From assembly GCA_016192845.1 (NCBI GenBank), contig JACPTI010000102.1:1-64000 (forward strand): a stretch of 64,000 nt of DNA, read 5' to 3'. Position 1 is the stretch's first letter. Each line of letters opens with the position of its first letter. This DNA comes from Acidobacteriota bacterium (GTDB taxonomy: Bacteria > Acidobacteriota > Vicinamibacteria > Vicinamibacterales > UBA2999). The notes beneath the pieces were generated by a model, which was not told the origin of the DNA, ran no database searches, and saw only the letters and a program-made list of their open reading frames with translations. Below are positions 39,300-47,339 of the stretch, one piece after another. The position numbers were made by a program, and so were the translations under genes.

Positions 39300-39412
39300 G
39301 GCTTCAGGCTTCAGGCTTTGGGCTTCAGGCTTTGGGCGCGCTTCGGACCCGTGGCCCAAGGCCCGCCCACAGCCCAAGGCCTAAAGCCTAAAGCCTAAAG
39401 CCTAAAGCCTGC
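39300..39412. repeat. Heptamer repeats (GGCTTCA / GCCTAAA)
   Basis: The left part is GGCTTCA, GGCTTCA, GGCTTTG, GGCTTCA, GGCTTTG. The right part is four GCCTAAA units (39379-39406) then GCCTGC and the ATG at 39413. GGCCCAAG/GGCCT inverted pieces connect them into a long imperfect hairpin. It fills the whole gap between two plus-strand genes. Confidence 0.88.
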
Positions 39413-40417
39413 ATGGTTCCAGTAAGGATTGGCTGCCTGGGCCTGGGGTGGTGGTCGGACGTGCTCGCCGACGCCATCACACGCTCGGGCAGGCTACAGA
39501 TTATCTCCTGCTTCACACGATCCGATGAGAAACGCCGCGCCTTCGCGGCGAAGTACCGCTGCGAAGCCGCGCCAAGCTACGAGGCGATGCTCGCCGACCG
39601 CCGCATCGAGGCGATCGTCAACACTACGCCGAACGACGCCCACCTCGACACGACGCGGGCGGCGGCCGAGGCGGACAAGCACGTGTTCCTCGACAAGCCG
39701 ATCGCCAACACCATTCGGGACGCGCGCGCGCTGACCGCCGCGTGCCGCACCGCGGGTGTCGTCCTGGCCCTCGGCTACCAGCGGCGGCGTGAGACGCATT
39801 TCCGCTGGGTGCGGCAGCGGATCGACGCCGGGGAGTTCGGACGGCTGGTGAATGCGGAGGCGAACATCAGCCGCGACCGGCTGGGAAAGACTGATCTGAC
39901 CTCGTGGCGCTATACCGCCGAGGGAATGCCCGGCGGGGTGATGCTGCAGATCGGCATTCACTACACCGACGTGCTGGAGTACCTGATGGGACCGGTCGCG
40001 ACGGTCACGGGGCGCCTCGCGCAGCTCGTGCTCCCGGGCGACAATCCGGATGTGGCCAGCATGGTCCTCGAGCACGAGAGCGGCGCGCTCTCGACGCTCA
40101 ATGCCAGCTACGCGTCGGCCTCCGAGCACTACGTGATGAACATCTATGGGAAGGAAGCGAGCGCCTATTACGATCTGCAGCAGGGACTCCGGTTCCTGAA
40201 GCAGGGCTCAACGGAAGCCCGGCCGGTGACCTGCCCGCCGGCCGACACGATCGCCGCCGAACTGGAGGAGTTCGCGGCGGCGGTCCGCGGCGAGGGCGAG
40301 CCGGAGATGGACGGCGAAAAAGGGACCACGTCGCTGGCGGTGGTACTTGCCGGCATCACGTCGGCGCGCGAGGGGCGCACCGTCGCGGTGAGGGACGTGC
40401 TGGAGGAACGATGTTGA
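39413..40417 (+). CDS. Gfo/Idh/MocA-family oxidoreductase
   Basis: 334 residues: NAD(P)-binding GCLGLGWWSDVLADAITRSG (residues 6-25), then HVFLDKPIANTIRDARALTA (the conserved EKP-like DKP) and LGYQRRRETHFRWVRQRIDA, and the C-terminal alpha/beta domain GGVMLQIGIHYTDVLEYLMG. These are dehydrogenases on sugars or related polyols; substrate unknown. Its stop overlaps the tctC start by 7 bases. The ATG follows the heptamer tract with no recognisable ribosome-binding site. Confidence 0.88.
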   Translation: MVPVRIGCLGLGWWSDVLADAITRSGRLQIISCFTRSDEKRRAFAAKYRCEAAPSYEAMLADRRIEAIVNTTPNDAHLDTTRAAAEADKHVFLDKPIANTIRDARALTAACRTAGVVLALGYQRRRETHFRWVRQRIDAGEFGRLVNAEANISRDRLGKTDLTSWRYTAEGMPGGVMLQIGIHYTDVLEYLMGPVATVTGRLAQLVLPGDNPDVASMVLEHESGALSTLNASYASASEHYVMNIYGKEASAYYDLQQGLRFLKQGSTEARPVTCPPADTIAAELEEFAAAVRGEGEPEMDGEKGTTSLAVVLAGITSAREGRTVAVRDVLEERC

Positions 40418-41340
40418 GGACTGTCGCTCTCGTCTGCATTCTGCTGCTGCCGGCACCAGCGCTGGCGCAGTATCCGCAGAAGGCGATCGAGATGATGGTG
40501 CTGTTCGGCGGCTCCAGCGCCACCATCGCGCAGATTCTCGCCGACGCGCTGTCGAAGGAGCTCGGCGTGCCGGTTGCCGCCGTGAGCCGGACGGGCGCCG
40601 GCGGCGCGGTGGGCTACTCGCAGGTCCGATCCAGTCCCCCGAACGGCTACAGCATCGTCTGGAACTCGAACTCCATCAGCACCGTGTTCCACAGCGGCAA
40701 CATCGACTTCGACTACCGGGCGTTCGAGCCGATCGCCCGCATCGGGATGGAGGTGCCGGCGCTCGCGGTCCGCGCCGACTCGGGATGGACGACCCTCAAG
40801 CAGTTTGCCGCGGCCGCCCGGTCGAGAAAGATGCGGGTCGGGATTTCGGGGAGAGGGTCTTTCGTGCATCTGGTCTCCGCCGCGCTCTTCCAGAAGATGG
40901 GCGTCGAGGTGATCTACGTGCCGTACGGACAGGGGACCGCGCCGGCGGAGCTGCTCGGCCGGCGCGTGGACGCCGCCCTCCAGTGGCCGTCGCAGTTCAA
41001 GCCGCAGGTCGATGCGAAGCAGTTGCGCGTGATTGCGGTCACGAGCCCGGCGCGGATACCGGTGCTGCCGGCTGTGCCGACGGCCAAGGAGCAGGGCTAC
41101 GACGTTGACCTCGTGATGTGGCGCGGTCTCGCGGCGCCAAAGGGGACGCCGAAAGAGGTCGTCACGCGGCTCGAGAACGCCGCGCGCCGGGTGGTCGCGA
41201 GCCCGCGGTTCAAGGAGCTGAGCGCCACGCTCGGGTTCGAGCCCGCGTTCCTGCCTGCCGCGGAGTTCGGCGCGCTGGTCGCTCGAGATGATGCCGCGAT
41301 TGCCAACCTGATGGGGCAGCTCGGCCTCAAGAAGAGATAA
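40411..41340 (+). CDS. tctC: Tripartite tricarboxylate transporter solute-binding protein
   Basis: 309 residues from ATG 40411: a signal peptide (LRTVALVCILLLPAPALA) and the TctC fold, with KAIEMMVLFGGSSATIAQIL, VSRTGAGGAVGYSQVRSSPP, NGYSIVWNSNSISTVF, VIYVPYGQGTAPAELLGRRV and GYDVDLVMWRGLAAPKGTPK. It captures a carboxylate in the periplasm and delivers it to TctAB. The order TctC-TctB-TctA is complete here. The ligand cannot be read from sequence. It overlaps the Gfo/Idh gene, suggesting that the dehydrogenase uses the transported compound. Confidence 0.88.
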   Translation: MLRTVALVCILLLPAPALAQYPQKAIEMMVLFGGSSATIAQILADALSKELGVPVAAVSRTGAGGAVGYSQVRSSPPNGYSIVWNSNSISTVFHSGNIDFDYRAFEPIARIGMEVPALAVRADSGWTTLKQFAAAARSRKMRVGISGRGSFVHLVSAALFQKMGVEVIYVPYGQGTAPAELLGRRVDAALQWPSQFKPQVDAKQLRVIAVTSPARIPVLPAVPTAKEQGYDVDLVMWRGLAAPKGTPKEVVTRLENAARRVVASPRFKELSATLGFEPAFLPAAEFGALVARDDAAIANLMGQLGLKKR

Positions 41341-41350
41341 TCCCGCTTTC

Positions 41351-41803
41351 ATGTCACGCGTCGATCGCTGGCTGGGCGCCGTGCTGATCGTCCTTGCGCT
41401 CGTGTGGCTCTGGCTGGTGCAGACCCAGATTCCCGATGCGGGCGAGGAGTGGCCCGGGCCCCGCGGCTTTCCGCTGCTGCTGGGGGTGGTCCTGGCGATT
41501 CTCGGCGTGTGGATGATCTTGTTTCCCGGATCCCGGACTCCGGATCCCGGCTCGCGGGGACATGAGCTGGCGGTCGCCGCCGGAACCTTCGGCGTGCTGG
41601 TCCTCTATGCCTTCCTGCTGGAGCGCGTCGGCTTTCTGCTGGCCACGCCGGTGGTCATTGCGCTCGCCATGGCGGGCCTGCTGCGGATGCGCAGGTTGGC
41701 CGCGATGCTGTCGCTGGCCGCCGGCTTCACGCTCGGCTGCTGGGCGATCTTCGAGGCGCTGCTCGGCACGCCGCTGCCGCGCGGCGCCTGGAGACTCTGG
41801 TGA
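41351..41803 (+). CDS. tctB: Tripartite tricarboxylate transporter small membrane subunit
   Basis: 150 residues with four membrane segments: LGAVLIVLALVWLWLVQTQI, FPLLLGVVLAILGVWMILF, LAVAAGTFGVLVLYAFLLE and LAMAGLLRMRRLAAML followed by SLAAGFTLGCWAIFEALLG. This is the standard size and topology of TctB. It starts 10 bases after tctC and its stop overlaps the tctA start (GTGA). With TctA it forms the sodium- or proton-driven uptake channel. Confidence 0.88.
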   Translation: MSRVDRWLGAVLIVLALVWLWLVQTQIPDAGEEWPGPRGFPLLLGVVLAILGVWMILFPGSRTPDPGSRGHELAVAAGTFGVLVLYAFLLERVGFLLATPVVIALAMAGLLRMRRLAAMLSLAAGFTLGCWAIFEALLGTPLPRGAWRLW

Positions 41804-43284
41804 TCGGCGACGCGCTCGGCCTCACGACGATCGCGGCCACCGCGGCGGGGTCGATCGTGGGGCTCTTCTTCGGCGCCATTCCCGGGCTCACCTTCTCGAT
41901 GGCGCTGGCGCTGGTGATGCCGTTCACGTTCGGCATGGAGCCGGTGCCGGCGCTGGCGATGCTGCTCGCCGTGTATTCCGGCGGCATGACCGGCGGCGCG
42001 GTGTCGGCCGTCCTGCTCGGCATTCCCGGCACGCCGTCGGCCGTGGCTACGGTCTTCGACGGCCATCAGATGGCGCGCAAGGGAGAAGCCAGCGTGGCGC
42101 TCGGCGCGGCGGTCATCGCCTCCGCCTTCGGCGGGCTGTTCAGCCTCGCCGTCATGGTGCTGCTGCTCGAGCAGGTGGCGGCGGTCGCCATCCGGTTCGG
42201 GCCGACGGAGATTTTCGCGCTCGTGCTCTTCGGCCTGTCAACCATCTGCGGCCTGGCCGAGCGGTCGCTGCTGCGCGGGCTGATTGCCGGCGTGCTCGGG
42301 CTGATGATGATGACCATCGGGCTCGACGAGATCGACGGCGTCGGACGCCTCACCTTCGGCACCGTGCAGCTCCAGCAGGGCGTCAACATGCTGGTGGCGA
42401 TGATCGCGCTGTTCGCGATCCCGCAGGTGATCACCACGTTCATCGAGACCAGAGCCGATGAGAATGTCCGTGGCTCCGCGGCTCCGTGGCCTGGAGACGT
42501 GCGTGCGGAGTTCCCGTGGCGCCGGCTGCGCGGCTACTGGTGGCTGATGGTCCGCAGCTCCGGCATCGGCACGATCGTGGGCGCCATTCCCGGCACGGGC
42601 GGACCGATTGCCGCGTTCCTTGCGTACGACCACGCACGCCGCTTCAGCCGGCGGCCCGAGGAGTACGGGAAAGGGGAGCTGGGCGGCGTCGTCGCGCCGG
42701 AGTCCGCCAACAACGCGGTGATGGGCGGGGCGCTCATCCCGATGCTCAGCCTCGGCATCCCGGGCGACCCGGCGACGGCCGTGATCCTGGGCGGTCTGCT
42801 CGTGCACGGCCTGCAGCCGGGGCCGCTCCTGTTCGACAGCAACCTCGACATCATCTACGCGCTCTACATCACGATTCTCGTCTCGTGGGTCGTCATCCTG
42901 CTGGTGCAGCTCTGGGGCATCCGCGTCTTCGTGCGCGTGCTCCGCGTGCCGCCGCACCTGCTCGGCGTGTGCATCCTCGTGCTGTGCGCGATCGGGTCCT
43001 ACGCGATCCGCAACTCCGTGTTCGACGTCTACGTGGTGGCCGTGATCGGGCTGTTCGGCTACGCCTTGCAGCGGATGCGGATTCCGCTGGCGCCGGTGGT
43101 GCTGGGGCTGGTGCTCGGGCCGACGCTGGAGCAGCAGTACCGCACCGCGCTCATCCTGAGCGAGGGGAGCCACCGGATCTTCCTGGAGAGCCCGTTTGCG
43201 GTGGCGCTCTTCGCGCTCACGGGTGCCGTGATCGGCTGGCAGATCTGGTCGTCTCTGCGGACTGGACGGCGGGAGGGCACGTAA
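41800..43284 (+). CDS. tctA: Tripartite tricarboxylate transporter large membrane subunit
   Basis: 494 residues from GTG 41800. It has about 11-12 membrane segments, with TctA signatures AIPGLTFSMALALVMPFTFG, VYSGGMTGGAVSAVLLGIPG, TPSAVATVFDGHQMARKGEA, ESANNAVMGGALIPMLSLGI and PGDPATAVILGGLLVHGLQP. This is the transport pore of the TTT system. It is complete, and ends 18 bases from the stop of a convergent small coiled-coil gene. Confidence 0.92.
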   Translation: MIGDALGLTTIAATAAGSIVGLFFGAIPGLTFSMALALVMPFTFGMEPVPALAMLLAVYSGGMTGGAVSAVLLGIPGTPSAVATVFDGHQMARKGEASVALGAAVIASAFGGLFSLAVMVLLLEQVAAVAIRFGPTEIFALVLFGLSTICGLAERSLLRGLIAGVLGLMMMTIGLDEIDGVGRLTFGTVQLQQGVNMLVAMIALFAIPQVITTFIETRADENVRGSAAPWPGDVRAEFPWRRLRGYWWLMVRSSGIGTIVGAIPGTGGPIAAFLAYDHARRFSRRPEEYGKGELGGVVAPESANNAVMGGALIPMLSLGIPGDPATAVILGGLLVHGLQPGPLLFDSNLDIIYALYITILVSWVVILLVQLWGIRVFVRVLRVPPHLLGVCILVLCAIGSYAIRNSVFDVYVVAVIGLFGYALQRMRIPLAPVVLGLVLGPTLEQQYRTALILSEGSHRIFLESPFAVALFALTGAVIGWQIWSSLRTGRREGT

Positions 43285-43302
43285 GACGCGACCGAAAAGA
43301 CT

Positions 43303-43623
43303 TCAGCCGAGCCGCGAAATGGCGGCGAAAATGGCCGTCAGCACCGCCATCGCGCCGACATTCCACTTGATCAGCTCGACCTTCAGCTCTGCGAGAGCGG
43401 CTTTCGTCGCAGCCTCCAGTCTTGCGAGAGCGGCTTTCGTCGCAGCCTCCAGTCTTGCGAGATCGGCTTTCGTCGCAGCCTCCAGCCTTGCGAGATCGGC
43501 CTTCGTCGCGAGCTCGGTCCTCGTGTCGTAGCCGAGTACCGCGCGTGCAGCATCCCTGGCCAACTGCTCGTCGACACCCGCCTTGCGCAAGGCATCGTAG
43601 AGCTCAGTGACCATGATGCTCAT
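43303..43623 (-). CDS. Coiled-coil membrane protein (DUF1640-like) with internal tandem repeats
   Basis: 106 residues. A globular N-terminus (VTELYDALRKAGVDEQLARD) is followed by tandem 11-residue units (ATKADLARLEA twice, ATKAALARLEA, ATKAALAELK), a coiled-coil stalk, and one membrane helix at the C-terminus (VGAMAVLTAIFAAIS). This architecture matches DUF1640/CCDC90-like proteins. The units are 33-base DNA repeats, prone to copy-number change. Function unknown. It is convergent with tctA. Confidence 0.75.
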   Translation of the reverse strand: MSIMVTELYDALRKAGVDEQLARDAARAVLGYDTRTELATKADLARLEAATKADLARLEAATKAALARLEAATKAALAELKVELIKWNVGAMAVLTAIFAAISRLG

Positions 43624-43825
43624 GCCCGAAGTCTACCATCGTCAACCTCCATGCCGAGCCTGACGATGCCACGGCCGTGCCGTGCGGATTTCCTCAGGAA
43701 TTGAGCGGTTGCGCCGCAGCAGGTGGCAATTCTTGCAACGCCGCATCGCGACTGGCGTGGCAAAAACGTCAACCTCATATTTGCCGAATTCCCGCAGTCG
43801 GGACGTCGAGGGCGGAGGCGTGTCA
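43624..43825. other. Intergenic region with palindromes
   Basis: Roughly 200 bases upstream of the coiled-coil gene. TTTCCTCAGGAATT is an imperfect palindrome, and ATATTTGCCG here also occurs near 5810. No gene was seen. The heptamer tract begins at 43826. Confidence 0.45.
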
Positions 43826-43919
43826 GGTAGCTGGTAGCTGGTAGCTGGTAGTCGGTAGCTGGTAGGCTACCAGCCATAAACCACCAACCACTGACAACCG
43901 ACAACTGACAACTGACAAC
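43826..43919. repeat. Heptamer repeats (GGTAGCT / TGACAAC)
   Basis: Five left units from 43826 (GGTAGCT three times, GGTAGTC, GGTAGCT), a GGTAGGCTACC palindrome, then right units TGACAAC, CGACAAC, TGACAAC, TGACAAC up to 43919. The ATG of the next gene is at 43923, 3 bases on. No ribosome-binding site separates them. Confidence 0.88.
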
Positions 43920-43922
43920 CAA

Positions 43923-44900
43923 ATGCAGCCACGCGCCATCCGCATCGCCGCCCAGGGCGGCCCAGACGTCATGCAGCTCGCGTCCGTCTCGCTGCCGGAG
44001 CCGGGGGCCGGCGAGGTGCTCGTCCGACAGACTGCCGTCGGCATCAATTATCTGGACGTGTATCACCGCTCCGGCCTCTACCCGCTCCCGCTGCCGACCG
44101 GCATCGGCAGTGAGGCGGCAGGAGTCGTCGAACGCGTGGGACCGGGTGTGACGGAGGTAACGCCGGGCGATCGCGTGGCGTACGTGCACAACGTGCCTGG
44201 GTCGTACGCGAGCCATCGCATCATGCCCGCCGCGCGGCTGGTGAAGCTTCCGGACCACGTCTCGGACGAGGTCGCGGCGGCCGTGATGCTCAAAGGCATG
44301 ACGGTCGAATACCTGCTGAACCGCACGTACGCGGTGAAGCCGGGCGACTTCGTGCTGTTCTGGGCGGCGGCGGGCGGCGTGGGACTGCTCGCAGGACAGT
44401 GGGGGAAGTATCTCGGTGCCCGGATGATTGGCGTGGCAGGCGGAGCCGAGAAGTGCCGCCTCGCGCGGGCGCACGGCTACGAGGAGGCGATCGACCGGAC
44501 CCGCGAGGAGGTCGCCGACCGCGTCACGGCGATCACCGGCGGCAAGGGTGTGGCGGTCGTCTACGATTCGGTCGGCAAGGCGTCGTTCGAGGCGTCGCTC
44601 AAATCGCTCCGGCCGCGCGGATTCTTCGTCTCGTTCGGCACCACGACCGGCGCCCCGCCGCCGGTCGAGGCGGCGACGCTGCAGAAGCACGGGTCGCTCT
44701 ACTTCACGCGACCGACGCTCTTCACCTACATTGCGACGCGCGACGAGCTGCGGGCGTCGGCCGGGGCGCTGTTCGATCTGCTCAAGCGCGGTGCGCTCAC
44801 GGTCCACATCGGCGCGCGGTATCCGCTCGCCGACGCCGGCCGCGCGCACGCGGACCTCGAGGCCGGTCGGACGGTCGGATCATCATTGCTGATTCCGTAG
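43923..44900 (+). CDS. NAD(P)H:quinone oxidoreductase, MDR superfamily
   Basis: 325 residues: GroES-like N-domain (ASVSLPEPGAGEVLVRQTAV, YHRSGLYPLPLPTGIGSEAA), then Rossmann binding WAAAGGVGLLAGQWGKYLGA (about 142-161), VYDSVGKASFEASLKSLRPR and LFTYIATRDELRASAGALFD. There are no zinc-binding cysteines, which is typical of quinone oxidoreductases (Qor-type). It would reduce quinones or other enones using NADPH. The start codon directly follows a heptamer tract. Confidence 0.88.
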   Translation: MQPRAIRIAAQGGPDVMQLASVSLPEPGAGEVLVRQTAVGINYLDVYHRSGLYPLPLPTGIGSEAAGVVERVGPGVTEVTPGDRVAYVHNVPGSYASHRIMPAARLVKLPDHVSDEVAAAVMLKGMTVEYLLNRTYAVKPGDFVLFWAAAGGVGLLAGQWGKYLGARMIGVAGGAEKCRLARAHGYEEAIDRTREEVADRVTAITGGKGVAVVYDSVGKASFEASLKSLRPRGFFVSFGTTTGAPPPVEAATLQKHGSLYFTRPTLFTYIATRDELRASAGALFDLLKRGALTVHIGARYPLADAGRAHADLEAGRTVGSSLLIP

Positions 44901-45007
44901 CCGGGTCCAAACGGACCCCCTACGCCGCACGCACCTTCGGACCTGCGGTTGGATTTGCGATACGTCACGGCCGGTTGTATCGTTCTTCGTGCCTCCAGGA
45001 GGGCAGC

Positions 45008-45862
45008 ATGGGCACCAGAGAACCGGGCATTCACCTGCTGTCCATGGCGGTCGTTCTTGTCATTGGATCCGCGCCGGCGCGCGCCCAGACGGATTTGTAC
45101 TCCATTCCTCCCGGCCCGACACGCCTCGATGTGAGCGGCTCAACCGGTCTGAGGCTGTCCACCGACTGGAGCGATCTCATCCTGCTCGGCTCGGTGTCGC
45201 CGGCGAGCGGGGCACTCGAACAGCTGCTCGCACGCGACCTTGTCGTCGAACCGGGTCCCGTGTTCGACCTGGCGGTGACGTACTGGGAGGGCCGGTATGG
45301 GTTCCGCGTGCACGGCGGCTTTGCGCGGTCGTGTCTTGCGGTGGGGCGGGGTTGCGGTGGGCTTACCGGGCCCGCTGGTGACGCGGTCGGCGTCGACGCC
45401 TGGACGTACGACGTGGGCGGCGCCATCGGCCTCGTGGACTATGCGCGAAACCGATGGGCCTGGCCCTTCGTGTTCATCGGCGTTGGCGCCGTGACGTACG
45501 ATCTCGAGCGGACGGTGGGCCCTCCACTGACGTTCATCGAGCGGCCGCCACCAAGTGACCGCGGACAGACGCTCGTCGTGCTTGCCGCGCCGCGGCCACT
45601 GGCCATTGTCATCGACGAGCTCGGCCTCGAAACGAAGCTGGCGCTCAACGTCGGCGTGGGAACCGACCTCCGGCTTGGTATCGGCGCTGGCAGCGTGGGT
45701 CTGCGGCTCGAGGTGTCCGACCACATCCACGCGTCGCCGGTTCAGGTGCGTCTGGTGGACCCCGAAGCGTTCATCGGCGCCGGTGGAGCGACGCGCCTCG
45801 ATGCCGGATACGTCCACAACCTTCGCGCGGCCGCGGGGCTGGTCGTGCAGTTCGGGCGATGA
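45008..45862 (+). CDS. Exported outer-membrane beta-barrel-like protein
   Basis: 284 residues from ATG 45008 with AGGAGGG upstream. A signal peptide (LLSMAVVLVIGSAPARAQ) is followed by many beta strands (RLDVSGSTGLRLSTDWSDLI, DAWTYDVGGAIGLVDYARNR, WPFVFIGVGAVTYDLERTVG, LALNVGVGTDLRLGIGAGSV) and a C-terminal FGR. The strand pattern and Gly-rich turns suggest an outer-membrane barrel of about 10 strands. No family was recognised. Followed after 10 bases by another exported protein gene. Confidence 0.65.
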   Translation: MGTREPGIHLLSMAVVLVIGSAPARAQTDLYSIPPGPTRLDVSGSTGLRLSTDWSDLILLGSVSPASGALEQLLARDLVVEPGPVFDLAVTYWEGRYGFRVHGGFARSCLAVGRGCGGLTGPAGDAVGVDAWTYDVGGAIGLVDYARNRWAWPFVFIGVGAVTYDLERTVGPPLTFIERPPPSDRGQTLVVLAAPRPLAIVIDELGLETKLALNVGVGTDLRLGIGAGSVGLRLEVSDHIHASPVQVRLVDPEAFIGAGGATRLDAGYVHNLRAAAGLVVQFGR

Positions 45863-45872
45863 GGACTGTGTG

Positions 45873-46400
45873 ATGACGAGAGCGTCTGGCTGGACGGCGA
45901 TGGCGGCATTCCTTGTGGTCGCCACGGCAATCACGACCGGCCAGGAACGCGTCGACAGGACCGGTCGGGCCCCTCGCCGGGAACCGCTGGAGCCGCGGGT
46001 GCGGCCCGCGGCACTCGCCGAGCTGATTGAGCAGCTGGGCGGACGCTACGTCACGATGCCGCACGCGCGCGTCATCGGGGTGGTCAACCCGCGCGTGTTC
46101 CTCGTCGAATCCGCCAGCCTGTTGCCTGCGGCCAGAGGCAACCTCGATCGGGTTCTGGTGATGATCGATCGCGGCCAACTCAGCGCGGCACCGTCGTTGC
46201 TCGTGGATGCGACCGTCAAGGTCGGCGGCGTGGCCCGCACGCTCGTCGGTCTCCAGGTGACGCGGGAGGTGCCCTGGCCGCCGGAGCTGACGCCGGAGCT
46301 GGTCAAGCGCCTCGAGATCCGTGCGGCGGTGCTGGCCTCGTCTGTCGAAACCGCCGACGGCGTCGATCTGGTCCAGGATCTCCCCGCATCTTCAGAGTAG
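45873..46400 (+). CDS. Exported hypothetical protein
   Basis: 175 residues from ATG 45873: an N-terminal hydrophobic segment (GWTAMAAFLVVATAITT) and a domain with AALAELIEQLGGRYVTMPHA, ARVIGVVNPRVFLVESASLL, AAPSLLVDATVKVGGVARTL and PPELTPELVKRLEIRAAVLA. The pattern suggests a small lipid- or protein-binding domain. No motif was recognised. It starts 10 bases after the barrel-like gene, so it is probably co-transcribed and may be its periplasmic partner. Confidence 0.6.
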   Translation: MTRASGWTAMAAFLVVATAITTGQERVDRTGRAPRREPLEPRVRPAALAELIEQLGGRYVTMPHARVIGVVNPRVFLVESASLLPAARGNLDRVLVMIDRGQLSAAPSLLVDATVKVGGVARTLVGLQVTREVPWPPELTPELVKRLEIRAAVLASSVETADGVDLVQDLPASSE

Positions 46401-46434
46401 CGGCGGAACCGGAGCGTCAGCTTCCCGGACGGCG

Positions 46435-47235
46435 TTATTTGACGACCGGCGGGATCGTGCGTAGCTTCGCGATGTCGCACGTGCGCGGCAGCGCGCTGCG
46501 ATCCGGCGGCCGGTCACCCGCGTAGCAGTTGGGAATCACGTAAAAAGCCTTCGGCGTGCCCGGCGCGGGCGGCGCCGGCTTCTCAGCGGGTGCGCTCGGC
46601 TGGAGAGCGGTCCGGTAGGTGATCGTTTCGGTGGGAAACACGCGCACGTCGAATGCGACCGTGTCGTATCCCGGCGCGCGCAATTCCACGCGATGCGGCC
46701 CAGGCTCCAGCGTGACGAGCCCGCGCAAATCCGCGACAGTGCCCACATAGAACCCATCGACGTACACCTGAGCGGTGTCGGGCTCGACGACCAGCCGCAG
46801 GTACCCGAGCCACTCGCCCGCGGGAGCGCCCGGGAGCGACGAGCGTCTGGCCCATGACGGCTTGAAGGGACCCACCGCGTTGGCGAAGCCGGGGAAGAAG
46901 CCGGGAACGTGAACGACACCAGGGAAGAAACCGGGAACGAAGAAGGGTCCGCCGACAAACGCGCCGCCGAACGGGAAGAACCGCGGGTCAAAGCCCAGCG
47001 GCTCGTCGAAGGTGGGCGCGAACGTCTGCGGCGCGGCGCGAAACACGTCGGTGCGTGGCCGTCGCAACGGCACGATCGAAGTACGCCGGGGCAGGCCTGC
47101 GCTCGGCAGGCGCGTCTGCAGCGACGCGCTCGGCAAGCCCGACTGAAGCGCGGCGCTCGGCAGCGCGTCCTGTGCCGACGCGGGGGTCAACACGAGGCAC
47201 ATTGCCGCGGTCGCAGCCAGGGTCCGGCCTTTCAC
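46435..47235 (-). CDS. Exported PEGA-domain protein
   Basis: 266 residues from GTG 47235 with a signal peptide (RTLAATAAMCLVLTPASA). A Gly/Pro/Phe-rich middle (FFPFGGAFVGGPFFVPGFFP) leads to a PEGA domain (LGYLRLVVEPDTAQVYVDGF, YVGTVADLRGLVTLEPGPHR, VELRAPGYDTVAFDV), which mediates surface binding in other proteins. A longer form starting at GTG 47268 would begin inside a REP palindrome (MSGFSRT), which is unlikely to be native. Ends in a 34-base gap, convergent with the exported hypothetical. Confidence 0.8.
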   Translation of the reverse strand: MKGRTLAATAAMCLVLTPASAQDALPSAALQSGLPSASLQTRLPSAGLPRRTSIVPLRRPRTDVFRAAPQTFAPTFDEPLGFDPRFFPFGGAFVGGPFFVPGFFPGVVHVPGFFPGFANAVGPFKPSWARRSSLPGAPAGEWLGYLRLVVEPDTAQVYVDGFYVGTVADLRGLVTLEPGPHRVELRAPGYDTVAFDVRVFPTETITYRTALQPSAPAEKPAPPAPGTPKAFYVIPNCYAGDRPPDRSALPRTCDIAKLRTIPPVVK

Positions 47236-47248
47236 AGCTGTTTCTCTG

Positions 47249-47266
47249 GTCCGGCTGAAGCCGGAC
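47249..47266. repeat. REP-like palindrome GTCCGGCTGAAGCCGGAC
   Basis: A perfect 18-base palindrome apart from the central pair, flanked by ACTACG as in the other copies. It lies just upstream of the PEGA gene. The same core occurs at 63144, 63393 and 63442 and, with changed arms, at 48045. Confidence 0.85.
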
Positions 47267-47339
47267 ACTACGTACCCTACTCTACACTGGTCGCCCGGGG
47301 CTCCAGCAGGGTATCATCTGGCCACTTTGAAGGAGGCCG

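Noticed and set aside
39904..40410. Longer tctC starting inside the Gfo/Idh gene
   Set aside because: The signal peptide begins exactly at ATG 40411, and the upstream part is an out-of-frame reading of the dehydrogenase gene.
43386..43512. CRISPR array
   Set aside because: The 33-base units are contiguous without spacers and encode an in-frame coiled coil.
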